Source of the DNA: Polynucleobacter sp. 78F-HAINBA | GTDB lineage: Bacteria; Pseudomonadota; Gammaproteobacteria; Burkholderiales; Burkholderiaceae | Direction of reading: 5' to 3' | Assembly: GCF_018882325.1 (NCBI RefSeq) | Contig: NZ_JACVOQ010000003.1 | Coordinates: forward strand, 1 to 64,000 | Length of the DNA stretch: 64,000 nt | Shown: positions 44,406-53,718 of the stretch, piece by piece | Numbering within the stretch: the stretch's first letter is position 1 | How the letters are laid out: the number at the start of each line of letters is the position of its first letter | The notes under the pieces: generated by a model | What the model saw: the letters and a program-made list of their open reading frames with translations, nothing else | Told to the model about the DNA's origin: nothing | Databases searched by the model: none | Position numbers and translations under genes: made by a program

Positions 44406-46081
44406 GCGAAGTGAATAACTCTAGCAAGCCGGCAGCCCCTTTACTTCGTTATGAAGATTTCTCAATCTCTTTTGGTTCAGGCCGGCGTGAGAAATTTGCC
44501 GTTAGTCATCTTGATCTTGAGATTGGCGTGGGAGAGCGTGTTGCTTTGGTGGGGGAGTCTGGCTCAGGCAAGACGCTGACTGCCTTGGCGCCATTACGCC
44601 TTGAGTCTGAGGGTGCAAAAACATCTGGTCGAATTCTGTGGAGTGGCAAGAATGCGCACGCCGGCAATTCACCAGTCAATTTACTAGATTTGCCAATACA
44701 AGATATTCGTGAGATTCGCGGTCGTGAGATTGCGATGGTTTTTCAAGAGCCCATGACTGCGCTCAATCCCTTGTTTACCATTGGCAATCAAATTGTTGAA
44801 GCAGTACAGATATATCAGCCTTTAATCTCCAAGGCTGATTGCATGTCTGCAGCAATTGATCTTCTCAAGAAGACGGGCATCCCAGAGCCAGAGAAGCGCT
44901 TCCATTCTTACCCCCATCAGCTATCGGGTGGACAGCGTCAACGCGCCATGATTGCAATGGCGTTGGCGTGTAAACCCAGGCTGTTGATTGCGGACGAACC
45001 AACTACTGCTTTGGACGTTAGTCTGCGTTTGCAAATTCTGGATTTGCTTAAAGAGCTACAAGAAGAATCCAAGGATCATGGCGGTATGGCGATTCTGTTG
45101 ATTACCCATGACCTCAATTTGGTAAAACACTTTGCACAAAGGGTTGCCGTATTAAACCAAGGCAATCTGATGGAGGTCGGGCCAACAAAGCAAGTATTTG
45201 AGCATCCAGACAATCCTTATACAAAGGCTTTAGTAAATAGCGCGCCTGTTCGTGATCTAGCTCCAGTAATGCCACTCGCACCAGTGTTATTAAAGACAGA
45301 CAACTTATCTGTTTCTTATCCAGGCACTGAATCTACTTCTTGGTTTAAAAAATCTCTACGTCATCAAGTCTTGCGTAAGGTTGGTTTTGAACTTAAGCAA
45401 GGGCAAACCATTGGTGTTATTGGGGAGTCTGGCTCGGGCAAGACAACTTTAGGTATGGCGGTCTTAGGTTTATTGGGTGACTCTGCCGCAGAAATTACTG
45501 GCGATGTAGATGTGCTTGGAAATGATTGGCAAAAGTTAAAGCCAGTAGAGCGCCGAGCTATGCGATCTACTTTGCAGGTCATTTTTCAGGATCCATTTGG
45601 CTCTCTCTCGCCGCGTATGAATGTGATGCAAATTGTTTCGGAGGGTTTGGATGTGCACTTTCCCAATTTATCTGCAGCGGAGCGTGAGACTCGCGTATTG
45701 GATATTTTGCGAGAAGTTGGAATTGATCGCTCTGCTCTGGCACGTTATCCCCATGAATTTTCAGGTGGGCAAAGGCAACGCATTGCGATTGCGCGCGCTT
45801 TGATTCTCAAGCCGCAGATCTTAGTCTTGGATGAACCTACCTCAGCCTTGGATGTGTCGATTCAGAAACAAGTGCTCGCCTTGCTGACTGAGTTGCAGAA
45901 AAAATATAACTTGGCTTACCTGATGATTAGTCATGATTTGGCAGTGATTCGGGCGATGTCCCATGAAGTCATGGTGCTTAAGGCGGGCAGGGTGGTGGAG
46001 TTTGGTGATACCGAGACCCTGATTAAGCATCCTCGCCAGATCTATACAAAAGAGCTTTTTGCTGCTGCTGAGTTGACCTAA
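44402..46081 (+). CDS. yejF: Peptide ABC transporter, fused ATP-binding protein (YejF type)
   Basis: The 559-residue protein holds two ATPase domains. The first has GESGSGKTL, LSGGQRQRAMIAMAL and LLIADEPTTALDV; the second GESGSGKTT, FSGGQRQRIAIARAL and LVLDEPTSALDV. Dipeptide-type fused ATPases serve heterodimeric permeases like YejB/YejE. E. coli YejF is 529 residues. It is the last gene of the operon, and its stop is followed by about 140 bases containing the promoter of the NlpC-fold gene. Confidence 0.92.
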   Translation: MSEVNNSSKPAAPLLRYEDFSISFGSGRREKFAVSHLDLEIGVGERVALVGESGSGKTLTALAPLRLESEGAKTSGRILWSGKNAHAGNSPVNLLDLPIQDIREIRGREIAMVFQEPMTALNPLFTIGNQIVEAVQIYQPLISKADCMSAAIDLLKKTGIPEPEKRFHSYPHQLSGGQRQRAMIAMALACKPRLLIADEPTTALDVSLRLQILDLLKELQEESKDHGGMAILLITHDLNLVKHFAQRVAVLNQGNLMEVGPTKQVFEHPDNPYTKALVNSAPVRDLAPVMPLAPVLLKTDNLSVSYPGTESTSWFKKSLRHQVLRKVGFELKQGQTIGVIGESGSGKTTLGMAVLGLLGDSAAEITGDVDVLGNDWQKLKPVERRAMRSTLQVIFQDPFGSLSPRMNVMQIVSEGLDVHFPNLSAAERETRVLDILREVGIDRSALARYPHEFSGGQRQRIAIARALILKPQILVLDEPTSALDVSIQKQVLALLTELQKKYNLAYLMISHDLAVIRAMSHEVMVLKAGRVVEFGDTETLIKHPRQIYTKELFAAAELT

Positions 46082-46184
46082 AGGCCAATCGAAGTAGGTT
46101 CAGCAGGGCGCTAAATTGGTGCATTCATGCACCGCAATACGAAATATCCTATTCAAAACAATGAGTTAGCCCTTGGGCTAGCAC

Positions 46185-46213
46185 TTGGTGAAATAGACCT
46201 TCTTTGTTAGAAT
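46185..46213 (+). promoter_or_regulatory. Sigma-70 promoter of the NlpC-fold gene
   Basis: TTGGTG (46185-46190) and TAGAAT (46208-46213) are separated by exactly 17 bases. The -10 ends 6 bases before the ATG at 46220, so the transcript should begin at or next to the start codon. A TAGCCC-TT-GGGCTA palindrome sits at 46167-46180, just upstream of the -35. Confidence 0.6.
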
Positions 46214-46219
46214 GAAACG

Positions 46220-46903
46220 ATGTCCTTTCAAAAAGACCTTTTACCCCGCTTAGTAAAGCAAATGCCATTGGCTGCGCTGATTGCATTCATGCTTGCCATA
46301 AATCCGGTAATGGCGGTGGACACTACTCCTGACACTGCAAAGGATGCTTCAGTTGAGGTGACTAAAGAGGCGCCTAAAGAAAGCATGTTCCAGGCGGGTA
46401 AGTCTTACTTTGCTCGCGTATCGGATCGCCTGGCGGATTCAGTTACTGGCAAATCGGATGAATTGATTAACCGCGCTATGGAAGTGATTGGTGTGCGTTA
46501 TCGCTGGGATGCGGAGTTGCCCCAATCTGGTTTAGACGGTAGTAGTTTTGTTGGCTATGTCTTCAAAGACAAATTAGGTTTTTTATTGCCGCGCAAGTCC
46601 ACTCAAATGAGTCGTGTTGGCAAACCTATTACTCGCGAAGAATTGCAGCCTGGCGACTTAGTGTTTTTCAACACCATGCGCTTAACCTTCTCTCATGTCG
46701 GCATTTATGTTGGCGACAATAAATTTATTCACTCCCCATCTAAAGGTACTAGCGTGCGCGTTGATGATCTTGGTAGTCTCTACTGGGATAAACGTTTTGA
46801 TGGTGCTCGCCGATTAGATGGCAGCGACAACTTGGGTGATGCAGAGCGTCAAGAGTTATTAAATGAAGTGAATAAACTCAAGCGTAAATCTCGCAGCCTC
46901 TGA
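46220..46903 (+). CDS. NlpC/P60-fold protein without catalytic cysteine
   Basis: The 227-residue protein has an N-terminal membrane or signal segment (LAALIAFMLAINPVMAV) and an NlpC/P60 (C40) domain from about 80 on. The order VIGVRYRW, LPRKSTQM, LQPGDLVFFNTM, FSHVGIYVGDNKFIHSPSKG matches the family, including the histidines at about 159 and 171. But the catalytic FDCSGF motif reads LDGSSF, with Gly (GGT) at residue 107 where the cysteine belongs, and the usual W-GG-T before it is WDAE. The nucleotide reading in this frame confirms it. The hydrolase should be inactive; a peptidoglycan-binding or regulatory role is possible. It has its own promoter. Confidence 0.85.
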   Translation: MSFQKDLLPRLVKQMPLAALIAFMLAINPVMAVDTTPDTAKDASVEVTKEAPKESMFQAGKSYFARVSDRLADSVTGKSDELINRAMEVIGVRYRWDAELPQSGLDGSSFVGYVFKDKLGFLLPRKSTQMSRVGKPITREELQPGDLVFFNTMRLTFSHVGIYVGDNKFIHSPSKGTSVRVDDLGSLYWDKRFDGARRLDGSDNLGDAERQELLNEVNKLKRKSRSL

Positions 46904-46904
46904 T

Positions 46905-47867
46905 TTAGAAGCTTGCCGCTAGACCAATAGAAGTACCTCGGACGTTCTGTCCAAACTGATACCGAAATACCAAGCGCACCCTACTAAACATGGGGTCTGA
47001 GGCGCTGCGATCAATTTCCACTCCCGTACCAACAGAGGAGAGTGAATCAAATCCAAGAGCACCGCGGAGCTGACCCAAAAACTCGGTATGCGCCACCTCA
47101 AAGACGGCTCGCAAAGGTCTCTCCAGTACTGTTAGTGGAGTAGGGTATCTGGCGCGAGCCCACAATCCTAAGCTCTGAGAGTCTGCAGAGCCTTGAACCG
47201 CAGCAGAGCTATCGAAGGTATTAATGGCGATATTGGTGTAGCGCAATTCGGCGTCGTATTCACGTTCAGGTTTGTAGTCCTCATAGTCCAGCATCAATGA
47301 ACCACCAGCACCATACGCATTCATGCGCCCTTTGTTGAGAAACTGTAAATCTGCCCCAGTATTGTTTTGAATATAGCGACCCGCAATGGAGAGATCGCTC
47401 TCGACATGACCGAGCATGAAATTGGCAATTGGACGAATGCGTAAGTTATCAGTCAGCGGAAAGTCCCAGCCAATCCCGCCTGTGCCTGTAATGCCATTCC
47501 AATGAACGGGCACCGTGACACTGGTGCTGCCAATGCCATCGGTAAACGTCGGGTTATAGCGATTAACAGCAATTGTGCCTTCAAGATAGAGCGGGAAGTT
47601 GGCGCTAATGCGATCGCCTCCCCCAAGAGAAATCATTTGTAAATTTTGATTGTCTCCACCTTTGTCAGTGATAGACAGTGAACCAGTTGTGACGTCTGGG
47701 GTGAGTGAGTAACCCGTGATGGTCATGAAGGCGTCGGTACGCTTTTTAAGGTAGTTATTTGCCCCCGCAGAGAATTGGCCACTTTGCGCATAAATTTGCT
47801 GTGCTTGCATTGTTATTGCCAATGCAACTAAGACTTTAAAGAGGGTGGGAATGGTTTTCATAAACAC
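46905..47867 (-). CDS. Predicted outer-membrane beta-barrel protein
   Basis: The 320-residue protein has a Sec signal peptide (ALAITMQAQQIYAQ) and ends in GLAASF, with alternating-residue strands such as YDAELRYTNIAIN and RPIANFMLGHV, and terminal Phe. It is most like an autotransporter-type or porin-like barrel, but I recognise no family. Its stop is two bases from the stop of the NlpC-fold gene (convergent), so the two are not co-transcribed. Function unknown. Confidence 0.72.
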   Translation of the reverse strand: MFMKTIPTLFKVLVALAITMQAQQIYAQSGQFSAGANNYLKKRTDAFMTITGYSLTPDVTTGSLSITDKGGDNQNLQMISLGGGDRISANFPLYLEGTIAVNRYNPTFTDGIGSTSVTVPVHWNGITGTGGIGWDFPLTDNLRIRPIANFMLGHVESDLSIAGRYIQNNTGADLQFLNKGRMNAYGAGGSLMLDYEDYKPEREYDAELRYTNIAINTFDSSAAVQGSADSQSLGLWARARYPTPLTVLERPLRAVFEVAHTEFLGQLRGALGFDSLSSVGTGVEIDRSASDPMFSRVRLVFRYQFGQNVRGTSIGLAASF

Positions 47868-47919
47868 GTTGCACCGAATCCTAAATCAATCACCCTCACT
47901 TGGGAAGTTAGCCCTAGGG

Positions 47920-48834
47920 CTAGGATCGCAGTTTTTCTTTCAGGGCAGCCATCTGTTCTTGGGTGGCTACTTCGCCAGCTAGGATTGCCGCATTTCTGGA
48001 TTTGAAATCACCACTGCTCATTTGCTTGAGATGGGGGGTGATCACAATATCTGCACCCTTGAGTTCAAACTGATTAATACTTCGCTGCATGATCGATATG
48101 GTCTGCTGCAGGACGCCAAAGGTTCCGCTAGCATCTTGATGAACTGGCTCCGAAGAGATGTTGACTGCAATTACTATGGTTGCCCCCATCTGCCTTGCAT
48201 AGCTGGCTGGAACTGGTGCAACTAAGCCACCATCGACATATTCTTTGCCGCTAATAACGGCTGGCTGAAATACTCCCGGAACGCTGCAGGAGGCGCGCAC
48301 TGCCAAACCAGTGTTGCCAGAGCGAAATAGAACGCCTTTGCCGGATTGCAATTCAGTTGCCACAATGCCCAAGGGAATGCGCATTTGCTCGATCGATTTA
48401 TTTTGCACTTCACGATTAACCATGTTTTGTAGGGCATCTCCTTTGATGAGGCCACCAAATCTTCCTGCAAAAGGAAGTCCCCAGTCGGCAATAGTGGCTT
48501 CATCGAGATTTAAGGCAAGTCGGTTCAGGTCATTGCCGGTAGCGCCAGATGCAAGTAATGCGGCGATAACACTACCAGCACTGCTACCCACCACGATATC
48601 GGGTCGAATACCTTGAGCCTCAAGTGCTTTGATGACACCTACGTGGGCAAAGCCTCTGGCTGCTCCTGCCCCCAAGGCTAGGCCAATAATGGGCTTGCGA
48701 CTACTCATCAGGCTGCACCCAGTTAGGTTTGAACCTCCAATTAGGGCTCCCAAACCAAGACCTAAGCCCAGAAAGCGGCGTCTTGAGTCTGTCTCAGGGG
48801 ATAAATCTAGGAATGGGGCTGTTTTTTCGTGCAT
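47920..48834 (-). CDS. Patatin-like phospholipase, lipoprotein type (RssA-like)
   Basis: The 304-residue protein has a twin-arginine-like start and lipoprotein segment (RRRFLGLGLGLGALIGGSNLTGC), with lipobox LTGC. Then come the oxyanion loop GLALGAGAARGFAHVGVIKAL, the nucleophile GSSAGSV (GXSXG) and the DGG of the catalytic dyad (YVDGGLVAPVP). Patatin-like hydrolases act on lipids; this one should be outside the cytoplasm. The gene is 52 bases downstream of nothing on its strand and stands alone before the scpB leader. Confidence 0.88.
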   Translation of the reverse strand: MHEKTAPFLDLSPETDSRRRFLGLGLGLGALIGGSNLTGCSLMSSRKPIIGLALGAGAARGFAHVGVIKALEAQGIRPDIVVGSSAGSVIAALLASGATGNDLNRLALNLDEATIADWGLPFAGRFGGLIKGDALQNMVNREVQNKSIEQMRIPLGIVATELQSGKGVLFRSGNTGLAVRASCSVPGVFQPAVISGKEYVDGGLVAPVPASYARQMGATIVIAVNISSEPVHQDASGTFGVLQQTISIMQRSINQFELKGADIVITPHLKQMSSGDFKSRNAAILAGEVATQEQMAALKEKLRS

Positions 48835-49036
48835 GTGGCTATTGTATTGAGCCTCCCTTATAATGGCTAAACGGTGGGCGAAAAAGACTTCGTTTCAGCA
48901 TGGGTAGCTCTCCCAAGTGGATTTTCGGAGATGAATTGCCCGTAGTAGCTAAATAGCGCCACCAAAACACCACCAACCCATTACTGAAATACATTTTTAT
49001 AGCCTCATCAGGTCATAGCCTGATAGCCAGAATTTT
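48835..49036 (+). other. Intergenic leader region before scpB
   Basis: This 202-base gap separates the divergent patatin and scpB genes. TATAAT at 48859-48864 is a perfect -10, with only a weak -35 (TGGCTA at 48836-48841). A transcript from it would have a leader of about 165 bases. A hairpin ATCAGG/CCTGAT (49007-49012 and 49019-49024) lies 12 bases before the scpB ATG. I see no open frame worth calling. Confidence 0.4.
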
Positions 49037-49804
49037 ATGGATGATCACAATAAACGCGTAATTGAAACAGCCCTCTTGTGCGCGCAAGAACCACTAACCG
49101 TTGCTGATCTGACGCGCTTATTTGCCGAAGACATTGCCGCTGGCGAAATTGATGATGCTCTATTAGAGCTTCAAAAAGCCTGGGAAGATAAAGGCATGGA
49201 GTTGGTGCACATTGCAACTGGCTGGCGTTTCCAAAGCCGTTTAGCGATGCGCGAGTATCTCGATCGTTTGACTCCAGAAAAGCCGCCAAAGTATTCTCGT
49301 GCAGTGATGGAAACCTTGGCGATTATTGCTTACCGTCAACCAGTGACTCGCGGTGAAATCGAAGAGATTCGTGGTGTTGCAGTGAGCAGCAATGTGATGA
49401 AGCAGTTGGAGGATCGCGGTTGGGTTGAGGTCATTGGCCATAAAGAGACTATTGGTCGCCCAGGTTTATACGCTACTACTAAACAATTTTTAGATGACCT
49501 GAGCCTCACGAATTTACAAAGCTTGCCGATGTTGGAAGATGCTGCGCCGATGGCTGCGGCAGAGCAATTAGGTCAAGCGGTAATGGAGTTTGATCCAAGT
49601 GCGACGGTTGAAACAGTTATTGAGTTGGACGAAAACGGCCAACCCATTATTCAACCGACGAACGAAGAATCTATCAACGAAGAAGTTGTTGCTGAGATTG
49701 CTGATGATGAAATCAGTGAAGAGACAAGTGAAGAAGCGGAAGAAGCAGAAGAAGCAGAAGAAGTTTCCCCAGAGTCTGAAGACAAACCAGACGAACAAAA
49801 ATAA
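49037..49804 (+). CDS. scpB: Segregation and condensation protein B
   Basis: ScpB dimers bind ScpA and SMC in chromosome condensation. The 255-residue protein matches to about residue 165: VIETALLCAQEPLTVADLTRLF, LVHIATGWRFQSRLAMREYLDRL and LETLAIIAYRQPVTRGEIEEIRGVAVSSNVMKQLEDRGWVEVIG. The C-terminal 60 residues are an acidic, low-complexity tail rich in Glu (EEAEEAEEAEEV), an addition relative to E. coli-type length. It lies 6 bases before rluB. Confidence 0.93.
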   Translation: MDDHNKRVIETALLCAQEPLTVADLTRLFAEDIAAGEIDDALLELQKAWEDKGMELVHIATGWRFQSRLAMREYLDRLTPEKPPKYSRAVMETLAIIAYRQPVTRGEIEEIRGVAVSSNVMKQLEDRGWVEVIGHKETIGRPGLYATTKQFLDDLSLTNLQSLPMLEDAAPMAAAEQLGQAVMEFDPSATVETVIELDENGQPIIQPTNEESINEEVVAEIADDEISEETSEEAEEAEEAEEVSPESEDKPDEQK

Positions 49805-49810
49805 TTATTA

Positions 49811-51562
49811 ATGACAAGTCATAACGAAAACGATTCATCTCCGATTAAACCTAAATCGGATAATTCCCCCAGCTCTGAGTCTGCATCTAATCCTGCAGAG
49901 GGTAATAGGGGTGAGGGGCGCGAAGGCGGCCAGCGTCGCCCACGCCGCCAGGGCGCGGGTGCTAGCAAGCATCCTTTCAATAAGAAACGCCCATTCAATA
50001 AAGACCGGCCTCGTCGCGAGGGCGGTGAGTCTGGTGGTCAGCGCGAAGGTGGCAATAATGCATCCGCTAAGCTCGCACCAAATCCAGCTGAGAGCGAAGC
50101 TTTATTTGCTTCAGTAGTTTCTGGTGAGTTCGATGCAGCATTAGATGCGCCTGAAGTCCTTGAAGTTAAAAATCCTGATGGCCTAAATGAGAATGAGATT
50201 TCTCATCAGACTGGTGCAGAGCGCCGTGCACAACGTGTGCGTCATGACGAAGATGCAGATGCACCGACTGACGATGAGATGAGTAGCTTGCAATTTGCAA
50301 ACATCGATGATTTGCCGCTCAGCTTGCGTGATGAAGTTTGGTCAGACCTAGATGGTTTAGACGACGACGCTGACGACGAAGATACCGTGAAGTTGCATAA
50401 GGTGTTGGCTGACGTCGGCATGGGTTCACGTCGCGATATGGAAGACTTGATTATTCAAGGGCGCGTATCCGTGAATGGCCTACCGGCTCACATTGGTCAA
50501 CGTATTGGGCCGACTGATCAGGTGCGCATTAACGGCAAGCCAGTTCATCGCAAGATTCAGACTAAGCCACCGCGCGTGATCATGTATCACAAGCCTGCTG
50601 GAGAGATCGTGAGTCAATCCGATCCTGAAGGTCGTCCAACTGTATTTGATCGTTTGCCAAAGCCGCGTCAAGGACGTTGGATTGCGGTAGGGCGTTTGGA
50701 CTTTAATACTGAAGGTCTTTTGTTGTTCACCACTTCTGGTGAGTTGGCTAATCGCTTGATGCATCCGCGTTACGGTGTTGAGCGTGAGTACGCTGTCCGT
50801 ATTCTGGGCGATTTGAGTCAAGAAAACATGACTCAATTAAAGAGCGGCATTACTTTGGATGACGGCCAAGCGAAATTCTTGCGTCTTTCTATGGGTGGCG
50901 GGGAAGGTGCAAACCGTTGGTACCACGTTGCTTTGACTGAAGGTCGTAACCGTGAGGTGCGCCGCATGTTTGAAGCAGTCGGGCATGTTGTTTCTCGCTT
51001 GATTCGTACGCGTTACGGTATTTTCTTATTGCCTCCACGTTTGAGACGCGGTAAATGGGAGGAGATTGAAGCCGGCGGTATCTATAACCTGATGAAGTTT
51101 GCGGGCTTAAAAATGCCTCAGCCACAAGATAAGGGCCGCAATCCGAATGCACAAGGTCGCGATAGCCGTTCTCCTGCTAGCGAGGACTTTCAGCCTGACC
51201 CAATGCAAACCTCAGTTTCTTATTGGGGTTCGCGGGACGCTTTAACCCAGGCCAGTGGCCATGGTGCCCTAACCCATCAAAATAGGGGTGGTAAACCTGG
51301 TGGCGGTGGTTCGGGTGAAGGTCGAGGTCCTTTCCGGGGTCGTACTCAGGGCGGTCGTCCAGGCGCAGGTGGCCAGGGTGGCGGTCAGGGTGGCCAAGGT
51401 CAAAACCGCAATAAAGGTAAGAAAGTCCATCATGGACAGTCAGCTTTTGTGACGGCAAGCCCTCAAAGCCCAGGAAATGGCCCTAAACGGGGGGCACCAA
51501 AAGGGCGCAAACCCTTCAATAAAGGCCCTAGAAAACCAAGAAATCCAAGCGAAAGCTTCTGA
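49811..51562 (+). CDS. rluB: 23S rRNA pseudouridine synthase RluB, with long tails
   Basis: RluB makes pseudouridine 2605 of 23S rRNA. The S4 RNA-binding domain begins near residue 193 ([30 protein letters not shown]) and the RsuA-type catalytic domain follows, with the essential Asp in [14 protein letters not shown]. The 583-residue protein is about twice the length of E. coli RluB (291). The first 190 residues are disordered and charged, and the last 130 are Gly/Arg/Lys-rich. Such tails are common in this lineage. It is probably the second gene of the scpB unit. Confidence 0.92.
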   Translation: MTSHNENDSSPIKPKSDNSPSSESASNPAEGNRGEGREGGQRRPRRQGAGASKHPFNKKRPFNKDRPRREGGESGGQREGGNNASAKLAPNPAESEALFASVVSGEFDAALDAPEVLEVKNPDGLNENEISHQTGAERRAQRVRHDEDADAPTDDEMSSLQFANIDDLPLSLRDEVWSDLDGLDDDADDEDTVKLHKVLADVGMGSRRDMEDLIIQGRVSVNGLPAHIGQRIGPTDQVRINGKPVHRKIQTKPPRVIMYHKPAGEIVSQSDPEGRPTVFDRLPKPRQGRWIAVGRLDFNTEGLLLFTTSGELANRLMHPRYGVEREYAVRILGDLSQENMTQLKSGITLDDGQAKFLRLSMGGGEGANRWYHVALTEGRNREVRRMFEAVGHVVSRLIRTRYGIFLLPPRLRRGKWEEIEAGGIYNLMKFAGLKMPQPQDKGRNPNAQGRDSRSPASEDFQPDPMQTSVSYWGSRDALTQASGHGALTHQNRGGKPGGGGSGEGRGPFRGRTQGGRPGAGGQGGGQGGQGQNRNKGKKVHHGQSAFVTASPQSPGNGPKRGAPKGRKPFNKGPRKPRNPSESF

Positions 51563-51589
51563 TTTCTATCGGTTTTCCTCTAAATCGGC

Positions 51590-51711
51590 TATAATTTTGG
51601 TCTTACAGCAGTTCGTTGCTGTTTTGAGTTGTTACCGACTGATGTTGCGATCAACGTAAGTCGGCCTGTTCTGAATTTCGAGAATATGGGCTTTGAAGCC
51701 CATTTTTTTTT
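51590..51711 (+). ncRNA. Structured leader or small RNA between rluB and rimP
   Basis: TATAAT at 51590-51595 is followed by three stem-loops: ACAGCA/TGCTGT at 51605-51622, CCGACT...AGTCGG at 51635-51664 with inner GTTG/CAAC pairing, and a T-tailed ATGGGCTT/AAGCCCAT at 51686-51703. That is about 110 bases of structured transcript ending in a terminator just before rimP. It may be a stable small RNA or an attenuator. I know no Rfam family that it matches. Confidence 0.4.
51686..51711 (+). terminator. Intrinsic terminator 25 bases before rimP
   Basis: ATGGGCTT (51686-51693) pairs with AAGCCCAT (51696-51703), followed by eight or nine T (51703-51711). It could be the 3' end of the rluB transcript, or an attenuator inside the leader of the rimP-nusA-infB operon. 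No promoter is visible between it and the rimP start at 51736. Confidence 0.8.
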
Positions 51712-51735
51712 GCCGTTTTGGATTGAAGGGTGTTC

Positions 51736-52227
51736 GTGAAAGATCAGCGGATTATTTCTGCAGAAGTAGAAAACCTAGGGTACACGCTAGTCGATATCGA
51801 GCGTGAAGCCGGAGGTTTGCTGCGCGTCACGATTGAGAACCCGGATTACGAGCGCTTGATTAATGTCCAGGATTGCGAAAAGGTAAGTCACCAGCTGAGC
51901 TACACCCTGCCGGTGGAAAACATTCCCTTTGAGCGTCTAGAGATCTCCTCTCCTGGTCTGGATCGCCCTGTGAAGTCAGCGGCTGATTACGAGCGCTTCT
52001 CTGGAATGGAAGTGGATTTGAAGTTGCGTGTTGCCGTTGGCGATCGCAAGAAGTTTCGTGGTGTGTTGCAAGGTTTGCTGAGCGGTGAGTTGGACTCGCC
52101 TGATGCGAAATTTGGTTTGTTGTTTGAAGGTGCTGATGGCACTGAATCTCAATTGGAGTTTTCTTTAGCCGAGGTCGATAAGACTCGGTTGGTCCCTGTT
52201 ATTGATTTCAAAGGAAGAAAGTCATGA
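51736..52227 (+). CDS. rimP: Ribosome maturation factor RimP
   Basis: RimP assists 30S subunit assembly. The 163-residue protein reads [32 protein letters not shown], then the [20 protein letters not shown] motif characteristic of RimP and an SH3-like C-terminal half. I chose the GTG at 51736, five bases after an AAGGG ribosome-binding site; a GTG at 51730 would overlap that site. The ATGA overlap with nusA shows coupling. Confidence 0.93.
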   Translation: MKDQRIISAEVENLGYTLVDIEREAGGLLRVTIENPDYERLINVQDCEKVSHQLSYTLPVENIPFERLEISSPGLDRPVKSAADYERFSGMEVDLKLRVAVGDRKKFRGVLQGLLSGELDSPDAKFGLLFEGADGTESQLEFSLAEVDKTRLVPVIDFKGRKS

Positions 52228-53705
52228 GCCGAGAAGTTCTCATGTTGGCAGACGCCTTAGCGCGTGAAAAGAACGTAGATCAAGCCATTGTGTTTGAGGC
52301 GCTAGAAATGGCGTTGGCATCAGCCACTAAGAAACGTTATCCGACAGAAGATGTGGATATTCGTGTATCGATTGATCGCGAGTCTGGTGAATACGAAACC
52401 TTCCGTCGCTGGTTGGTTGTTCCTGATGAAGCAGGTCTCCAAGAGCCGGATAAAGAAATCCTTCATTTTGAAGCACTCGAGCAATTTCCTGACATGGAAG
52501 TTGGCGAATTCATTGAAGAGCAAATCGAATCTTTAGCCTTTGGCCGTATCGGTGCACAAGCCGCCAAGCAAGTGATCTTGCAGCGTATTCGTGATGCTGA
52601 GCGTGAGCAGATTTTGAACGACTACCTTGAGCGTGGCGAAAAAGTCATGACCGGTACCGTCAAGCGTGCTGACAAGAACGGTTTGATTATTGAATCTGGC
52701 CGTGTCGAAGCATTGTTGCGCCGCGATCAAATGATTCCAAAAGAGAACCTCCGCTCTGGTGATCGTGTACGCGCTTACATTTTGAAAGTGGATCGTGAAG
52801 CACGTGGCCCACAGATCGAACTCTCACGTACTTGCCCTGATTTCTTGATCAAGTTGTTTGAGAACGAAGTTCCAGAGATGGAGCAAGGTTTATTAGAGAT
52901 TAAAGGTGCAGCTCGTGACCCTGGTATCCGCGCAAAAATTGCCGTGATTACTTATGACAAGCGTATCGACCCAATCGGTACTTGCGTTGGCGTTCGTGGC
53001 ACACGCGTTACTGCAGTTCGTAACGAAGTGGCTGGCGAAGCAGTGGACATCGTGTTGTGGTCTGAAGATCCAGCGCAGTTTGTGATTGGCGCTTTGGCTC
53101 CAGCTCAAGTGTCTTCTATCGTGGTTGATGAAGAGCGTCATGCCATGGATGTGGTGGTTGACGAAGAGAACTTGGCAATCGCGATTGGCCGTAGCGGACA
53201 GAACGTTCGTTTAGCTAGCGAGTTGACTGGTTGGCAAATCAACATCATGACTCCAGAAGAGTCCGCAGAGAAAACTGAAAAAGAAGCTGCTTCTGTACGT
53301 CAATTGTTCATGGACAAATTGGACGTTGACCAAGAAGTTGCTGACATCTTGATTGAAGAAGGCTTCAACACATTAGAAGAGGTTGCTTATGTACCCCTCT
53401 CTGAAATGTTAGAAATCGATTCTTTCGACGAAGACACAGTAAATGAATTGCGTACTCGTGCGCGTGACTCCCTCTTGACCATGGAATTGGCTAAAGAAGA
53501 GCGCGTTGGCGAAGTCTCACAAGATTTACGTTCCCTCGAGGGAATGACTACTGAGTTGATTGCCAAGCTTGCTGACAATCAAGTTCACACACGTGACGAC
53601 TTAGCTGAACTGGCTGTTGATGAGCTAGTTGAGGCGACACAAATTGACGAAGAAACCGCGAAAACGCTCATCATGAAAGCGCGCGAACATTGGTTTACTT
53701 CATGA
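52224..53705 (+). CDS. nusA: Transcription termination/antitermination protein NusA
   Basis: NusA controls pausing, termination and antitermination on RNA polymerase. The 493-residue protein has the N-terminal polymerase-binding domain ([33 protein letters not shown]), an S1 domain near [18 protein letters not shown] domains including [22 protein letters not shown] and [23 protein letters not shown], and two C-terminal acidic repeats ([21 protein letters not shown] and [20 protein letters not shown]). Full length. It overlaps rimP by four bases and precedes infB by 13. Confidence 0.96.
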   Translation: MSREVLMLADALAREKNVDQAIVFEALEMALASATKKRYPTEDVDIRVSIDRESGEYETFRRWLVVPDEAGLQEPDKEILHFEALEQFPDMEVGEFIEEQIESLAFGRIGAQAAKQVILQRIRDAEREQILNDYLERGEKVMTGTVKRADKNGLIIESGRVEALLRRDQMIPKENLRSGDRVRAYILKVDREARGPQIELSRTCPDFLIKLFENEVPEMEQGLLEIKGAARDPGIRAKIAVITYDKRIDPIGTCVGVRGTRVTAVRNEVAGEAVDIVLWSEDPAQFVIGALAPAQVSSIVVDEERHAMDVVVDEENLAIAIGRSGQNVRLASELTGWQINIMTPEESAEKTEKEAASVRQLFMDKLDVDQEVADILIEEGFNTLEEVAYVPLSEMLEIDSFDEDTVNELRTRARDSLLTMELAKEERVGEVSQDLRSLEGMTTELIAKLADNQVHTRDDLAELAVDELVEATQIDEETAKTLIMKAREHWFTS

Positions 53706-53718
53706 GAGGAAGTAGTAC

